Positions 17,469-27,619 of a stretch of DNA of 64,000 nucleotides are shown here, piece after piece. A program made the position numbers and the translations under genes. The notes under the pieces are model-generated. The model searched no databases and was not told the origin of the DNA. It saw only the letters and a program-made list of their open reading frames with translations. The stretch lies in NCBI GenBank assembly GCA_016787525.1, contig JAEUUP010000044.1, forward strand, positions 96,905 to 160,904, written 5' to 3'. The DNA is from Saprospiraceae bacterium (GTDB lineage: Bacteria; Bacteroidota; Bacteroidia; Chitinophagales; Saprospiraceae). Each line of letters begins with the position of its first letter. Position 1 is the first letter of the stretch.

Positions 17469-18626
17469 GTGTTCAATACGATTCTTTGGGCCATTGCCTT
17501 GCTTCTCACTTGCCTCTATATCGCTTTCATTTTTTTGTACATAAAATGGTGGCACAAGCTCTCTTTTTTCAAAAATACTGAGGGGTATCAACCTTCGACT
17601 TTTATCTCTGTACTTATTCCTGCACGCAATGAACAGGACAATATTGGTTTGTGCCTCGATACCATCGTCAAAGGGCACTACCCAAAGCCGTTGTTTGAAA
17701 TCATTGTCATTGACGACCATTCCGACGATGCAACCCCTCAGTATGTGCGCAACTTTGCTGCAAAAAATCCAAATATTCGGTTGATTGAACTAAAAAACTA
17801 TGTCAAATTATCTGAAAATCAGCCGTTTAAAAAACGAGCCATCGAAGCTGCCATTGGTGAAGCCCGAGGAGAATTGATTGTCACAACCGATGCAGATTGC
17901 TTGTCGCAACCCGATTGGCTCAACTTTATAGCCGAATTTTATGAAAAAACGGGTAAACAATTCATCGCTGCCCCTGTCAATTTTTATCAAGAGCGGTCGC
18001 TATTTGAACGTTTTCAATCGTTGGATTATATCGGTATGATGGGTATCACAGGTGCTGGAGTTGAAGGTCAGTTCACCAATATGTGCAATGGCGCAAATTT
18101 AGCCTATACCAAGAAAATATTTTATGAAGTGGGCGGCTTCAAAGGCATTGACCACGTAGCCAGTGGTGATGATATGCTTTTGATGCAGAAAATTGCTCGT
18201 TTTTATCCCTATGCTCTGGGTTTTTTGAAAAATCCAGAAGCAACTGTTTTTACAAAAGCCAAACCGACTCTCTCCGAGTTTTTGAGTCAACGGCTTCGTT
18301 GGGCTTCAAAATCATCTTCTTATACGGAGTTTTTTACTGTTTTTCAGTTGGCAAGTGTTTTTGTTTTTTGTTGGTCAATTTTCATAAACTTTTGTTTATC
18401 AATTTTTTATGATCAGGTTTTCATCGTTGTTTTTATCCTTCAGTTGGGTGCAAAAACGGGCGCAGATTATATTTTTTTGAATCAGATGTCTCGTTTTTTC
18501 AAGCGCAGCGATTTGATGCGCCCGTTTTTGCTTTCTCAGTTACTACATATTTCGTATATTATGGTGGTTGGTGCATTGGCCAATGTAAAAAAAACTTACA
18601 CTTGGAAAGGGCGAAAAGTGTCCTGA
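17469..18626 (+). CDS. Family 2 glycosyltransferase, membrane-bound
   Basis: 385 aa from a GTG start. N-terminal membrane helix (about 4-26), then a GT-A domain: SVLIPARNEQDNIG, the nucleotide-binding IIVIDDHSDDATP, the metal-binding TTDADC, and the acceptor-side FKGIDHVASGDDMLL. QRLRW (in SQRLRWASKS) is a QxxRW-type motif of processive enzymes. Three helices follow. It probably makes or extends a surface glycan or glycolipid at the inner membrane. Motif copies at 17576 and 17734 (ATPQYV) lie in frame. Confidence 0.92.
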   Translation: MFNTILWAIALLLTCLYIAFIFLYIKWWHKLSFFKNTEGYQPSTFISVLIPARNEQDNIGLCLDTIVKGHYPKPLFEIIVIDDHSDDATPQYVRNFAAKNPNIRLIELKNYVKLSENQPFKKRAIEAAIGEARGELIVTTDADCLSQPDWLNFIAEFYEKTGKQFIAAPVNFYQERSLFERFQSLDYIGMMGITGAGVEGQFTNMCNGANLAYTKKIFYEVGGFKGIDHVASGDDMLLMQKIARFYPYALGFLKNPEATVFTKAKPTLSEFLSQRLRWASKSSSYTEFFTVFQLASVFVFCWSIFINFCLSIFYDQVFIVVFILQLGAKTGADYIFLNQMSRFFKRSDLMRPFLLSQLLHISYIMVVGALANVKKTYTWKGRKVS

Positions 18627-18629
18627 CCA

Positions 18630-21600
18630 TCACTCTATCACCACTTTCTCAAATCGCCAATGCGTTTTTGATTTCAACTCAAGAATGTACAAACCCTTGG
18701 GCAACCCCTCAGTATTAAGGCGCATCTCAGGCGTTTCTGAAGACGATGAGAACACTGTTTTACCCGAAATGCTTGTCAAAGTAACATCAAATTTTTCCTC
18801 TAAATTGGTATTGACAATCAACAACTTACCATTACCCACAGGGTTCGGATAAATGAATACAGCTACTGTTCTGTCAAAATTTAGAGATTGAATTTTTGAA
18901 TAATTGCTATGCGCATCGTTGTCCACCATTTTCAAACGGTAATACACTTGCCCTGCCATTTCTTCATTGTCGTTGAAAAAATAGCTTCTTTTTTCTGTTG
19001 ACTGACCTACGGCTTTGACTGTGCCAATTTTTTCAAAATACCGTCCATCTTTTGATTTTTCTATGTCAAAATAGGCGATATTTTCTTCGTATTCGGTTGA
19101 CCAATCGAGTTTTGCTTGTTTTTTTCCAACTTTTTGCACATCGAATGCACTCAGCGTGAGCGGTAAAACTGTTTCGCGCATAATTATAAACTGGCTAAAA
19201 GATGTAACTGCTGGCGCATTGAAACCGATGACCCCCTCAGTACCCGACGTTGCCGAACCCGCAGAGCCTACACTGTTACCCCATGTAGCGGCATCTTGTC
19301 CAGATTCGCGTTTGTACAATTTGAAGCCAGAGGGTGTACTCGCTTCGCCTGCACTCACTGCACCATAGCCCGTAAAAGTCATATTTGTCAGATTAGCAAA
19401 TGTTGCATTAGAGCCATAATTGCTTATAATCCAATACTTTGCGCTACTTTGATTGGCATTGGGCAATTCATCGGGTGCATTGCTGATGCGTGTGACGCAC
19501 AGTTCACCATTCGGTAAAGTACCACTTGGAAAGGTTAAAGACAAGCCTGCTGTCGAAAAGTTTTTGACACCACTTGTCGTTACTGTTTGCCTTTCACTCA
19601 CACCACCACCCACTGGTGCAGTTGATGTAACTCTTGTGGCAGAACCCACAAAAGCTGCCGAACCAACTACAACGCGATTGTACACATCGCCCGATGTTTC
19701 GTTGAATTGAAAATAACCTTTCAAGGAGGCATCGGATACTGATTTGGTTAAGTGCATCTGTTCTCGGATTTCGTTTTGGGTCAACGAACGATTGAAAAAA
19801 GCGACTTCATCTATTTTCCCCTTAAAAGTACGGTCGGAACGCCCTCTGTCGCAACCGATGTACCATGAGCGATTGCTCAAATCCATCGCGACGGGGTCAG
19901 CTGTATTCACGGCTGCTTTACCATTCAGATACAGAGTCATGTCTGTCGCCGTAGCCACGAGGGCAACATGCGACCATTTGTCGGCAGGCACAACCAAACC
20001 TGTTGACCACCACCATTGCGAATCATTCCAGTGCAAGCCTAACTCATTGTTGTCGCGCAGATTGAGGTTGACGTTCACTCCGTTGCAACTTAAAATTGCG
20101 GCATAACTGCTTTGCGTACCAGTTGGGCGCACCCAAGCCATGATGGTAATGGTATTTGTTGAACCCAAATCTACTGAGGGGGTCAAAAAATGGTCACCAT
20201 TAGCTGTCGAACTCATAGCTTTACCCGCTACAACTTCGGGGCTACACTCATCTGCAACGATACTGACCATGTTTGAGATCGTTTTGGTGCTTGTTCCGTC
20301 ACCATTCGTCACAGTCAAGGTCACTGAATAGTTGCCTTGGCTGCCAAAAACCACTTTTGGGTTGCGGCTATTGGCATCGCTGATATACTGAGGGGTCGGA
20401 GAAAACGACCATGACCACGATGTACCCACGTGTTTTGTGATAGAATAATCGTCAAAATAAAATGTATCGCGTACGCAACGGCTCGTCTGTTTGTCTGACA
20501 TAGGTTGTGCGATGGGAGCAAAGTTGGTGTTATAGAGGGTAGTTTCCCAAACACCCCGATTGCCTGCAACGCGCAATTTGCCATCTCGATAGAACGGTAA
20601 CATGCGGATAATATCCATAGACGCAGGCAAATTGGTCGAAAAATCTTCCCACGTTGACTTTGAGTTGTCGCGGTAAAACACACGACCTTTACTGTTTACA
20701 GCAGCGATGTAAACGCCCCCCTCAGTATTGCCTGTAAATTGAACCCATTTGATATTCAAATTGTCGAGTGCGTTAGTGGTCATATCTGTCCAAGATGTGC
20801 CGCCGTCGGTACTGCGGTACACTTTGCCTAAGAGCGTGCCACCAATATTGTCAAAAGCTGCCCAGATTACGTTCTCATCTGTCGGACTCAAACTAAAGCG
20901 CATATTGCCCGCATTGCGCGAAACAGGAAGTGTTTTAGCCGTCCAACTGACACCACCATCGGTACTTTTGTAGAAATTAGTTGTTGTGGTAAGATACAGA
21001 ACACTCGGATTACTGCGCGAAATGTCGTAACGACGCACGGTTACTCCAAAATTATAGAGTGCGTTGAAAGTTGCCCCACCATCGATCGTTTTCCACAGTG
21101 TTGTACCTTCACCTAAGTAAATGTGTTTTGCATAACGTGGGTCAATAATCACAGGACTTGAGTTGTAGCCATAACCATCTTCGTTGGGATATTTTGTAAA
21201 ACTAAAACCTGCCCCTGCATTGTCATAAAATGTCTCGGGCAGCGTCCAACCACCTCCTAAATCGCTGAATGAAACGGCTCGCGTTCGCCCATGCAACACA
21301 TAACCTGTACCCGCTTCTGCACCTCCCATACGGAGAGCTTTGCCAGAAGGATAAAAATCTGCCATAGCAGTATTGCCATTGTGATAACGACCACCAACCA
21401 TGATGTCTTCATTCCAACCTTGTCCGAAACCCCAAAAGTCCGTTGCAAAAATGCCATTGTTACGAGATTCTGATTGACTTGTGAAAAAGTCGGTTGAGAT
21501 TGTCAAACCGCCATCGGTTGCAACCCAAGCTTCTGTATCGGTAATAATAGTCTGTTGCAAATCGGGGTGCAATGGAAATGAGCCGCAATATCCCCCCAAA

Positions 21601-22871
21601 TAACTCGACGTTGTACCGCCATCGGTTGATTTATGAATCGAACATAAGCCGAATAAGATATTATTGGCATCGGTTGGCGAAGCAGCTACTGAGAGGTCGT
21701 AGAAACCCTGCCCATTTGTGGCATCACTGATGCCACCCGTGCAAAATGATACGGTACAGGTGGTCCAAGTTTCGCCCTCATCACTGCTTTTCAATAGTCT
21801 TGCGCCTGAGTCAGTTGTGAACAAACCATAAATACGTGAATCATCTGCCGCAGTGACCGCCAAACGTCCTGATGTTGCATTTGAAATACTCATGGCTTTG
21901 GTTGAAAACGTTGCACCGCTGTCAGTAGATTTTAGAAATTCAACATAAGAACCATTCATTTTCAGAAGAAAAACATGATTATTACTGAGGGGGTTAATTT
22001 TAACATCATAACAAGCCGTTGTATAAATACGTGTCCAAGTTGAGCCACCATCCGTTGAACGGAATAATCCTTTTTCTGCAGCTATGAGTATAAGACTCGG
22101 GTCACTTGCCGAAATAGCAATTGTATAAGCCCCTAACCCTGTAAAATTGTAGATAGATGTCCATGTGTCGCCGCCATCCGTTGTTTTGTAAATATTGCTA
22201 TTGACTCCTAAAAATACTGTATTGTGGTCGCTGGGATGAATGGCAATGGCTTCACTCGAACCCCCAAAATTGAATCCATTGGCACAGACTGTCCAGTTTT
22301 GACCTTTGTCCGATGTTTTGAAAACCGCCCCCGTCTCAGTAGCCGCATACATAATGCTGGTGTTCGCCTTATACACATCAAATGCATAAATATTGACCTG
22401 CCAAGGGCAAGCAGGCTGTGAAGAATTGTGGTCTTTGAGCCAATATGTCTCATTGGGACCGATACAAGTCCAATTCGCAGCTGTACTTTCGGGACGATTG
22501 GTGCGCAAGACGTACTGAGCATTATCCGCCTCTAATCGTGCTTGAAATTCTTGATTGGTAGGCAATTTGATGTCACCATTTTCTTGCACAAATGGGGCAT
22601 AAGCTCTTCGCCACCGATGGAAGAAGGTAGTCCAACGGTCTTCAACCTCCCCCTCAGTATGCTTATTCGTTTTTTCATACACTTCAAATACCTCTTCAAT
22701 TTCGGACATATTTATGTTCGATTTGAAGGTCATTTTTACAAATTCGGGCAAAGAATCGTGGTAAACAGGGCGAAAACTCGCTTTAAAAGGTTCATAAAGC
22801 TCTGTATTTTGAGCACTAATGAGAGTGTTTAAGCTGGTTAGAAACAAGATTAGATGAAAATGTTTTTTCAT
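18630..22871 (-). CDS. Giant secreted BNR/PKD/LamG protein with T9SS sorting domain
   Basis: 1413 aa from the ATG at 22871, which opens the signal peptide MKKHFHLILFLTSLNTLISA. About 39 more upstream codons are open but would displace it. Many Asp-box/BNR turns (STDGGxTW, KTSDKGQNW, KSSDEGETW) across residues about 150-830 predict one or two sortilin-type beta-propellers. A PKD-like domain follows (about 850-920, GSQGNYSVTLTVTNGDGTS), then a LamG/concanavalin-like domain (about 945-1100, with WVRPTGTQSSYAAIL). The C-terminus is a T9SS type A sorting domain (YPNPVGNGKLLIVN, GKTVFSS, LPKGLYILEL). It is probably exported through the outer membrane and surface-attached or released. Six exact motif copies lie inside. 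Confidence 0.9.
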   Translation of the reverse strand: MKKHFHLILFLTSLNTLISAQNTELYEPFKASFRPVYHDSLPEFVKMTFKSNINMSEIEEVFEVYEKTNKHTEGEVEDRWTTFFHRWRRAYAPFVQENGDIKLPTNQEFQARLEADNAQYVLRTNRPESTAANWTCIGPNETYWLKDHNSSQPACPWQVNIYAFDVYKANTSIMYAATETGAVFKTSDKGQNWTVCANGFNFGGSSEAIAIHPSDHNTVFLGVNSNIYKTTDGGDTWTSIYNFTGLGAYTIAISASDPSLILIAAEKGLFRSTDGGSTWTRIYTTACYDVKINPLSNNHVFLLKMNGSYVEFLKSTDSGATFSTKAMSISNATSGRLAVTAADDSRIYGLFTTDSGARLLKSSDEGETWTTCTVSFCTGGISDATNGQGFYDLSVAASPTDANNILFGLCSIHKSTDGGTTSSYLGGYCGSFPLHPDLQQTIITDTEAWVATDGGLTISTDFFTSQSESRNNGIFATDFWGFGQGWNEDIMVGGRYHNGNTAMADFYPSGKALRMGGAEAGTGYVLHGRTRAVSFSDLGGGWTLPETFYDNAGAGFSFTKYPNEDGYGYNSSPVIIDPRYAKHIYLGEGTTLWKTIDGGATFNALYNFGVTVRRYDISRSNPSVLYLTTTTNFYKSTDGGVSWTAKTLPVSRNAGNMRFSLSPTDENVIWAAFDNIGGTLLGKVYRSTDGGTSWTDMTTNALDNLNIKWVQFTGNTEGGVYIAAVNSKGRVFYRDNSKSTWEDFSTNLPASMDIIRMLPFYRDGKLRVAGNRGVWETTLYNTNFAPIAQPMSDKQTSRCVRDTFYFDDYSITKHVGTSWSWSFSPTPQYISDANSRNPKVVFGSQGNYSVTLTVTNGDGTSTKTISNMVSIVADECSPEVVAGKAMSSTANGDHFLTPSVDLGSTNTITIMAWVRPTGTQSSYAAILSCNGVNVNLNLRDNNELGLHWNDSQWWWSTGLVVPADKWSHVALVATATDMTLYLNGKAAVNTADPVAMDLSNRSWYIGCDRGRSDRTFKGKIDEVAFFNRSLTQNEIREQMHLTKSVSDASLKGYFQFNETSGDVYNRVVVGSAAFVGSATRVTSTAPVGGGVSERQTVTTSGVKNFSTAGLSLTFPSGTLPNGELCVTRISNAPDELPNANQSSAKYWIISNYGSNATFANLTNMTFTGYGAVSAGEASTPSGFKLYKRESGQDAATWGNSVGSAGSATSGTEGVIGFNAPAVTSFSQFIIMRETVLPLTLSAFDVQKVGKKQAKLDWSTEYEENIAYFDIEKSKDGRYFEKIGTVKAVGQSTEKRSYFFNDNEEMAGQVYYRLKMVDNDAHSNYSKIQSLNFDRTVAVFIYPNPVGNGKLLIVNTNLEEKFDVTLTSISGKTVFSSSSETPEMRLNTEGLPKGLYILELKSKTHWRFEKVVIE

Positions 22872-23042
22872 GAGTTTTTCTTGCAAAAGTCTATTCCTAA
22901 GCTCAATTTTACAAATAAAAGAGTTAAAATTCGTGACAACGAAAATCAAAATAATGGAGTGGCTCGCACTATTCACCGATAAAAACACATAATTTACCTC
23001 AATAATTTCCCTTTTAGACTACCTCTCCTAATTTTGCCACTT

Positions 23043-24137
23043 ATGAAGCGTAAAACGAGGCAAATAATATTGCGTACAGTCGGTGGATTTCTTTTTATGC
23101 TGTTACCGATTTTGTCATCGCCCAATCATTCGATGGATATTTGGGCTAATTTGAGTAACCCAAAGGGGTTGAGCGAAGTGGTGACGTATGCACTCTACCT
23201 GTGTTTCTTTTTTCTTCATTCCGATTTCATTGTCCCACGCTATTTTTTCACTAAAAAATATGTTTTCTATAGTGTGGCTCTGGCTATTTGCTTTGCTGTT
23301 ATCAGCATTCTGCCCATCAAAATGGCGTTTGAAGGTGAGAATAGACCGCCGCACAATCATAATACAACTGCCCCTCCACCCCCTCAGTATTCGGAGGGTT
23401 TTCGTCCACCGCCCAAGCCTATTTCTACGAAGCCACATGACCAAGATAGGTCTATTGGGTTCATCTTTAGCCACTATTTGCCGATGTTTTCGGTTGTGTT
23501 GTTCGTTTCTTTGGCCATGCGACTCAATGGACGTTGGCGCGAGGTCGAGCAGGAAAAACTCAATACGGAGATTTCGTACCTACGCGCTCAGGTAAACCCT
23601 CATTTTCTGTTCAATACGTTGAACAGTATTTATGCTTTATCCATCGAAAAATCGGATGAAACGCCCAACGCAGTGGCGCAACTATCGAGTATGATGCGCT
23701 ATGTTTTGAATGAAACGCAAAAAGATTTTGTACCACTTGCAAAAGAAATAACCTATATCTCAGACTATATTGATTTGCAAAAATTGAGATTTGGCAACAC
23801 GCTCAACCTGACATACATGGTGAATGGTCAGCCCAATGGCAAGCAGATAGCCCCTTTGATTTTGATTACCTTTATCGAAAATGCCTTCAAACATGGTGTC
23901 AATCCAGAAGAAGAATCGAAAATAAGTATTCGGATTGATATAATCGCAGATGAGTTGGTATTGACGGTGGACAATAAGAAAGTGGGTGTCATCGCAGGCG
24001 ACCCGTATCTGAAAAGTGGATTAGGCATCGAGAACGCACGCCACCGTTTGCAACTGCTCTATCCATCGAAACATGAATTGATGATAGCAGATGAAGACAC
24101 TGATTATTTGATTTGCTTAAAAATGACTCTAACATGA
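23043..24137 (+). CDS. LytS-type sensor histidine kinase
   Basis: 364 aa from the ATG at 23043. Four predicted N-terminal membrane helices (about 10-155), interrupted by a Pro-rich loop (PPPPQYSEGFRPPPKP, about 105-120), then the His_kinase family block with phospho-acceptor His in QVNPHFLFNTLNSIYALS. The ATPase part has FIENAFKHG and GLGIENARHRL. The ligand is unknown. It overlaps the next gene by 4 bp, the usual LytS/LytTR operon. Confidence 0.93.
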   Translation: MKRKTRQIILRTVGGFLFMLLPILSSPNHSMDIWANLSNPKGLSEVVTYALYLCFFFLHSDFIVPRYFFTKKYVFYSVALAICFAVISILPIKMAFEGENRPPHNHNTTAPPPPQYSEGFRPPPKPISTKPHDQDRSIGFIFSHYLPMFSVVLFVSLAMRLNGRWREVEQEKLNTEISYLRAQVNPHFLFNTLNSIYALSIEKSDETPNAVAQLSSMMRYVLNETQKDFVPLAKEITYISDYIDLQKLRFGNTLNLTYMVNGQPNGKQIAPLILITFIENAFKHGVNPEEESKISIRIDIIADELVLTVDNKKVGVIAGDPYLKSGLGIENARHRLQLLYPSKHELMIADEDTDYLICLKMTLT

Positions 24138-24829
24138 TGACAGCTATAGCCCTTGACGATGAACCACCTGCACTCAAAGTCATTCAACACTTTTGCAGCA
24201 AAATAGATACTGTTTCGCTCGAAAAAACATTTACGCAGCCCAAAGAGGCATTAACCTACTTGAAAAAGTATCCGATTGACCTACTTTTTCTCGATATTCA
24301 GATGCCTTCGCTCTCGGGATTGGATTTCTATCGAATGCTCAATCAAGAAGCTTTAATCATTTTCACGACGGCACATAGTGAGTACGCGGTCGAAGGCTTT
24401 AATCTCAATGCCGTAGATTATTTGCTCAAACCATTTACATGGGAGCGGTTCAAACAAGCCATTGCGAAGGCTGAAGTATTGTTCGAGGCAAAGAAAAAAG
24501 GTCGGAAGGAGACTCCTCAGTATATTTTCATCAGAGCGGATTATAGTTTGATAAAAATCAATCTGGCGGATATTCTTTATATCGAAGGATTGGACGATTA
24601 TATCCGTATTTTTCAGACCGACAATACACAAGTCGTGGCTCGTATGACGATGAAATCCATACTCGACAAGCTACCCGCAGCGCATTTCATCCGTGTGCAT
24701 CGGTCTTATATCGTTTCCATTAACCATTTGTCGCAGATTCGCAACAAAACCATTTTTTTAGGCGATAAAGAAATACCCGTGAGCCGAAGTTATGAGGCTG
24801 ATTTATTGCGTTTGTTTGACAGCGAATAG
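24134..24829 (+). CDS. LytTR-family response regulator
   Basis: 231 aa from the ATG at 24134 (MMTAIALDDEPPALKVIQHF). Receiver domain with the phospho-acceptor Asp in LLFLDIQMPSLSG, Thr in IFTTAH and Lys in LLKPF. The LytTR DNA-binding domain starts around residue 135 (YIFIRADYSLIKINLADILY). It is partner of the preceding kinase. Its targets may include the neighbouring secreted genes; this is a guess from position only. Confidence 0.93.
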   Translation: MMTAIALDDEPPALKVIQHFCSKIDTVSLEKTFTQPKEALTYLKKYPIDLLFLDIQMPSLSGLDFYRMLNQEALIIFTTAHSEYAVEGFNLNAVDYLLKPFTWERFKQAIAKAEVLFEAKKKGRKETPQYIFIRADYSLIKINLADILYIEGLDDYIRIFQTDNTQVVARMTMKSILDKLPAAHFIRVHRSYIVSINHLSQIRNKTIFLGDKEIPVSRSYEADLLRLFDSE

Positions 24830-25020
24830 TTTGTTTACCTCAAAAAAAGGCTCGTTCACCTCAGTTTTTTTTATATCATCTTTTTTTAAAAGAACTTTAC
24901 GTATCTATTCCAACTTCACTATCCTATCATTAGATATTTTTCATCCATTAAGGAACGCAACGTATCAGCCCTCATTGGGCTTCTATCGAAACCATTATTC
25001 AATATTAAAATTTTTGCAGT

Positions 25021-26031
25021 ATGAAAAGAAAAGATTTCCTCAAAGGACTGGGTTTAGCTGGTATAGGGACAGTTGTAGCCCCACAAGAGGTATTGGCCAA
25101 CTCAAAAAAAGTGGTGGGTGGTCCAGAAGCCTGCCCGACACTCATTCCCACTGAAACAGAAGGCCCTTTCCCTTTGGATTTGACTGAAAACACCACTTAT
25201 TTCCGCAAGGCTATCAACGAAACTAAGACGGGCACGCCTTTGACTGTAAAAATCAGAGTCGTTGGTTCTGCAAACTGCCTACCGATGAAAAACGTGCGGG
25301 TCAATATTTGGCATTGCGATAAGGACGGTTTATATTCAGGTTATAATCAAACCAATAACGCAGGACAAGCGGGTCTGACTTATTGCCGTGGCTATCAATT
25401 CACGGACAATAACGGTGTGGCGACTTTCACGACGATTTTCCCAGGTTGGTATTCAGGTCGCATTTGCCACATTCACTTCAAAATCACGGTTAGTACGTCT
25501 TACTCCGTTGTTTCTCAATTGACTTTCCCTGTTGCGACCAAAAATGCGATTTACGCGGCGGCCTCAGCTCTCTATACCAAAGGGGCAGACCCCATGACTT
25601 TGGCTTCTGACAATATTTTCTCGGATGGCTACGACTCTCAATTAGCCACTTTGACTTCCGTTTCGGGCGGTGGTTATGAAAGTTATTTGGAAGTAACTGT
25701 GAATGGCACTGGCACAACAGGTGTCGGTCATTTGGAAAGACAAGCTGCCAAACAATTTGCTATGGAGCAGAATTTTCCAAATCCATTCACAAAACAAACG
25801 ACTATTCCGTTCAAATTGCTCAACAGCGGCCACGTTAAAATTGACTTATACGACCTCAATGGGCGTAATGTGGCGACCGTTCTGAACAAGGATTTGAGCG
25901 TGGGCGACCATCTTTGCCCTGTCAACTTCCAAGATTTGGGCTTGGCTGTTGCCAACTATGCCTATCAGATAGAAGTGACCAATAGCGAAGGTAAGTTTAC
26001 GGATGTCAAAATGATGACGGCAGCTCAGTAA
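25021..26031 (+). CDS. Exported intradiol ring-cleavage dioxygenase with T9SS sorting domain (1)
   Basis: 336 aa. The N-terminus MKRKDFLKGLGLAGIGTVVA looks like a Tat-type signal, although the twin-Arg is replaced by R-K. The intradiol dioxygenase domain (about 40-200) starts TLIPTETEGPFPLDLT and has likely Fe(III) ligands Tyr105 or Tyr108 (GLYSGY), Tyr144, His150 and His152 (GWYSGRICHIHF). A C-terminal T9SS sorting domain follows (about 248-336, EQNFPNPFTKQTTIPF, VKIDLYDLNGRNVA). It would cleave catechol-type rings outside the cell; the real substrate is unknown. The 281-bp gap after it holds an 8-bp hairpin (26179-26216). Confidence 0.9.
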   Translation: MKRKDFLKGLGLAGIGTVVAPQEVLANSKKVVGGPEACPTLIPTETEGPFPLDLTENTTYFRKAINETKTGTPLTVKIRVVGSANCLPMKNVRVNIWHCDKDGLYSGYNQTNNAGQAGLTYCRGYQFTDNNGVATFTTIFPGWYSGRICHIHFKITVSTSYSVVSQLTFPVATKNAIYAAASALYTKGADPMTLASDNIFSDGYDSQLATLTSVSGGGYESYLEVTVNGTGTTGVGHLERQAAKQFAMEQNFPNPFTKQTTIPFKLLNSGHVKIDLYDLNGRNVATVLNKDLSVGDHLCPVNFQDLGLAVANYAYQIEVTNSEGKFTDVKMMTAAQ

Positions 26032-26312
26032 ACGACTACGCCTTCGCCTTTCATTTGGGTTATCAGCAACACTACTACTCTATCGGCAAATCGTGGTGGC
26101 TCTCTTGCTGAGTCTGTGTTTTTTTGCTTGTAACCCAAATGTTTTCTATTCTTATTTTTTCACTAACCAAAACATATTGCGCTCATTCACACAATTGAGT
26201 TTTATTGGATGAGCGCGACTGTCCGAAAGGAAAACTGCTGACACTCATGCGTCAGCAAGGTTACGGTTGGTATTATTTGTTGAAATAAAATCTAAAATAA
26301 CCATAAATAGAT

Positions 26313-27554
26313 ATGAAGCGTAAACAATTTATCAAAGCAGTCGGTGTCATTGGTGCAGGTTCTGTACTCCCCCTCAGTAAAATAGGCAGTGTACTGAATG
26401 CCGAAAGCATTGGCGAACTGCCTGTGGCATGTACATTGATTCCAAGTGAAACCAGAGGCCCTTTTCCATCCGATGGTTCATATAGTGGCAATCTCAGTCT
26501 CAATCGCACGACCATCAACGAAGACCAAACGGGCGTTGCGTTAGCTTTAACCGTTACAGTCCAAAACCTTAATTGTACACCGATTCCGAATGCACGTGTG
26601 GATGTATGGCATTGCAACAAAAGTGGACAATACTCAGGCTACAGTGTCTCCAATAACCCTGGGCAAGCGGGCAAATCATACTGCCGTGGCTACGCTACAA
26701 CCAATAGCAACGGTCAAGTCACGTTCAATACGATTTTCCCAGGCTGGTATCAAGGTCGTTTGACGCACATTCACGTTGAGGTGTACATTGGTGGTGTGCT
26801 GAAACGCACTTCGCAGTTTGCTTTCCCGCTCGATAGTGTCGCGGGTTCAGAAACTCGTTTGGTGAATGTTGCAAATGGACAAGGCAATAACACCATCACA
26901 GCCTACTCTGGCGACAATGTGTTCAGTGATGGCTATACCGAACAACTTTTGACGCTCTCAGGTAGCGTGGCTGCTGGTTATACGGCAACGCATACGTTTA
27001 TACTCGACTATACCGTACCTGTTGAGTTGTTATCGTTCAAAGCAGGTTTGGAGGATAAAAAGACCATGTTGTGGTGGGCCACTGCCAGCGAAGTGAATTT
27101 TAGTCATTTCGAGATCGAACGCAGTACGCATCCTTCCAAAGGGTTTGAAACCATCGGAAAAGTCGCAGCACAGGGCTACGGAGGCATCACGCAATACAGC
27201 TATCAAGACGAGAAGCCTCTGAATGAGGATGTGGTGTATTATCGTTTAAAAATGGTTGATACCGACGATACCACCCATTACAGCAAAGCCGTTGCCATCA
27301 ACAATAGTATATTGAAAAGCGTCGAATTGTCTCCTAATCCAGCTACGACCGAATTAATTGTCAAACATCCTAAAGCTTTAGCCAATACTTTGGTGCGCAT
27401 TTTATCTATTGACGGCCACGCTGTCGCAACGAGTACCTTGCAAGTAGATTCTACCGCATCCAAGTTTGATGTCAGTGAATTGTCCAAAGGCATTTACTTC
27501 CTTGTTTTTGAAAGTGGGATTGATAGAACAGTGGTTAAATTTGTAAAACAATAA
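26313..27554 (+). CDS. Exported intradiol ring-cleavage dioxygenase with T9SS sorting domain (2)
   Basis: 413 aa, paralogue of the preceding gene. N-terminus MKRKQFIKAVGVIGAGSVLP is again Tat-like. The dioxygenase domain (about 40-225) has likely iron ligands Tyr107 or Tyr110, Tyr146, His152 and His154 (GWYQGRLTHIHV). A linker domain (about 230-330, VELLSFKAGLEDKKTMLWWA) is of the kind that precedes many T9SS sorting domains. The sorting domain closes the protein (LSPNPATTELIVKH, LSKGIYFLVFESG). A reversed motif copy at 26370 encodes LPLSK in the signal region. Confidence 0.9.
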   Translation: MKRKQFIKAVGVIGAGSVLPLSKIGSVLNAESIGELPVACTLIPSETRGPFPSDGSYSGNLSLNRTTINEDQTGVALALTVTVQNLNCTPIPNARVDVWHCNKSGQYSGYSVSNNPGQAGKSYCRGYATTNSNGQVTFNTIFPGWYQGRLTHIHVEVYIGGVLKRTSQFAFPLDSVAGSETRLVNVANGQGNNTITAYSGDNVFSDGYTEQLLTLSGSVAAGYTATHTFILDYTVPVELLSFKAGLEDKKTMLWWATASEVNFSHFEIERSTHPSKGFETIGKVAAQGYGGITQYSYQDEKPLNEDVVYYRLKMVDTDDTTHYSKAVAINNSILKSVELSPNPATTELIVKHPKALANTLVRILSIDGHAVATSTLQVDSTASKFDVSELSKGIYFLVFESGIDRTVVKFVKQ

Positions 27555-27591
27555 GCGTAAAAATTCTTTTCATATATTTTAACAGCTTTTG

Positions 27592-27619
27592 AGCCTCCTC
27601 TACTGAGGGGGCTTTTTTA
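27592..27619 (+). terminator. Terminator built on the 10-mer motif
   Basis: AGCCTCCTC pairs with GAGGGGGCT (one G-T pair) around the loop TACT, followed by six T residues. The loop and right arm are a TACTGAGGGG copy (27601-27610). It ends the dioxygenase gene and, at the same time, covers the stop codon of the convergent gene. Confidence 0.85.
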
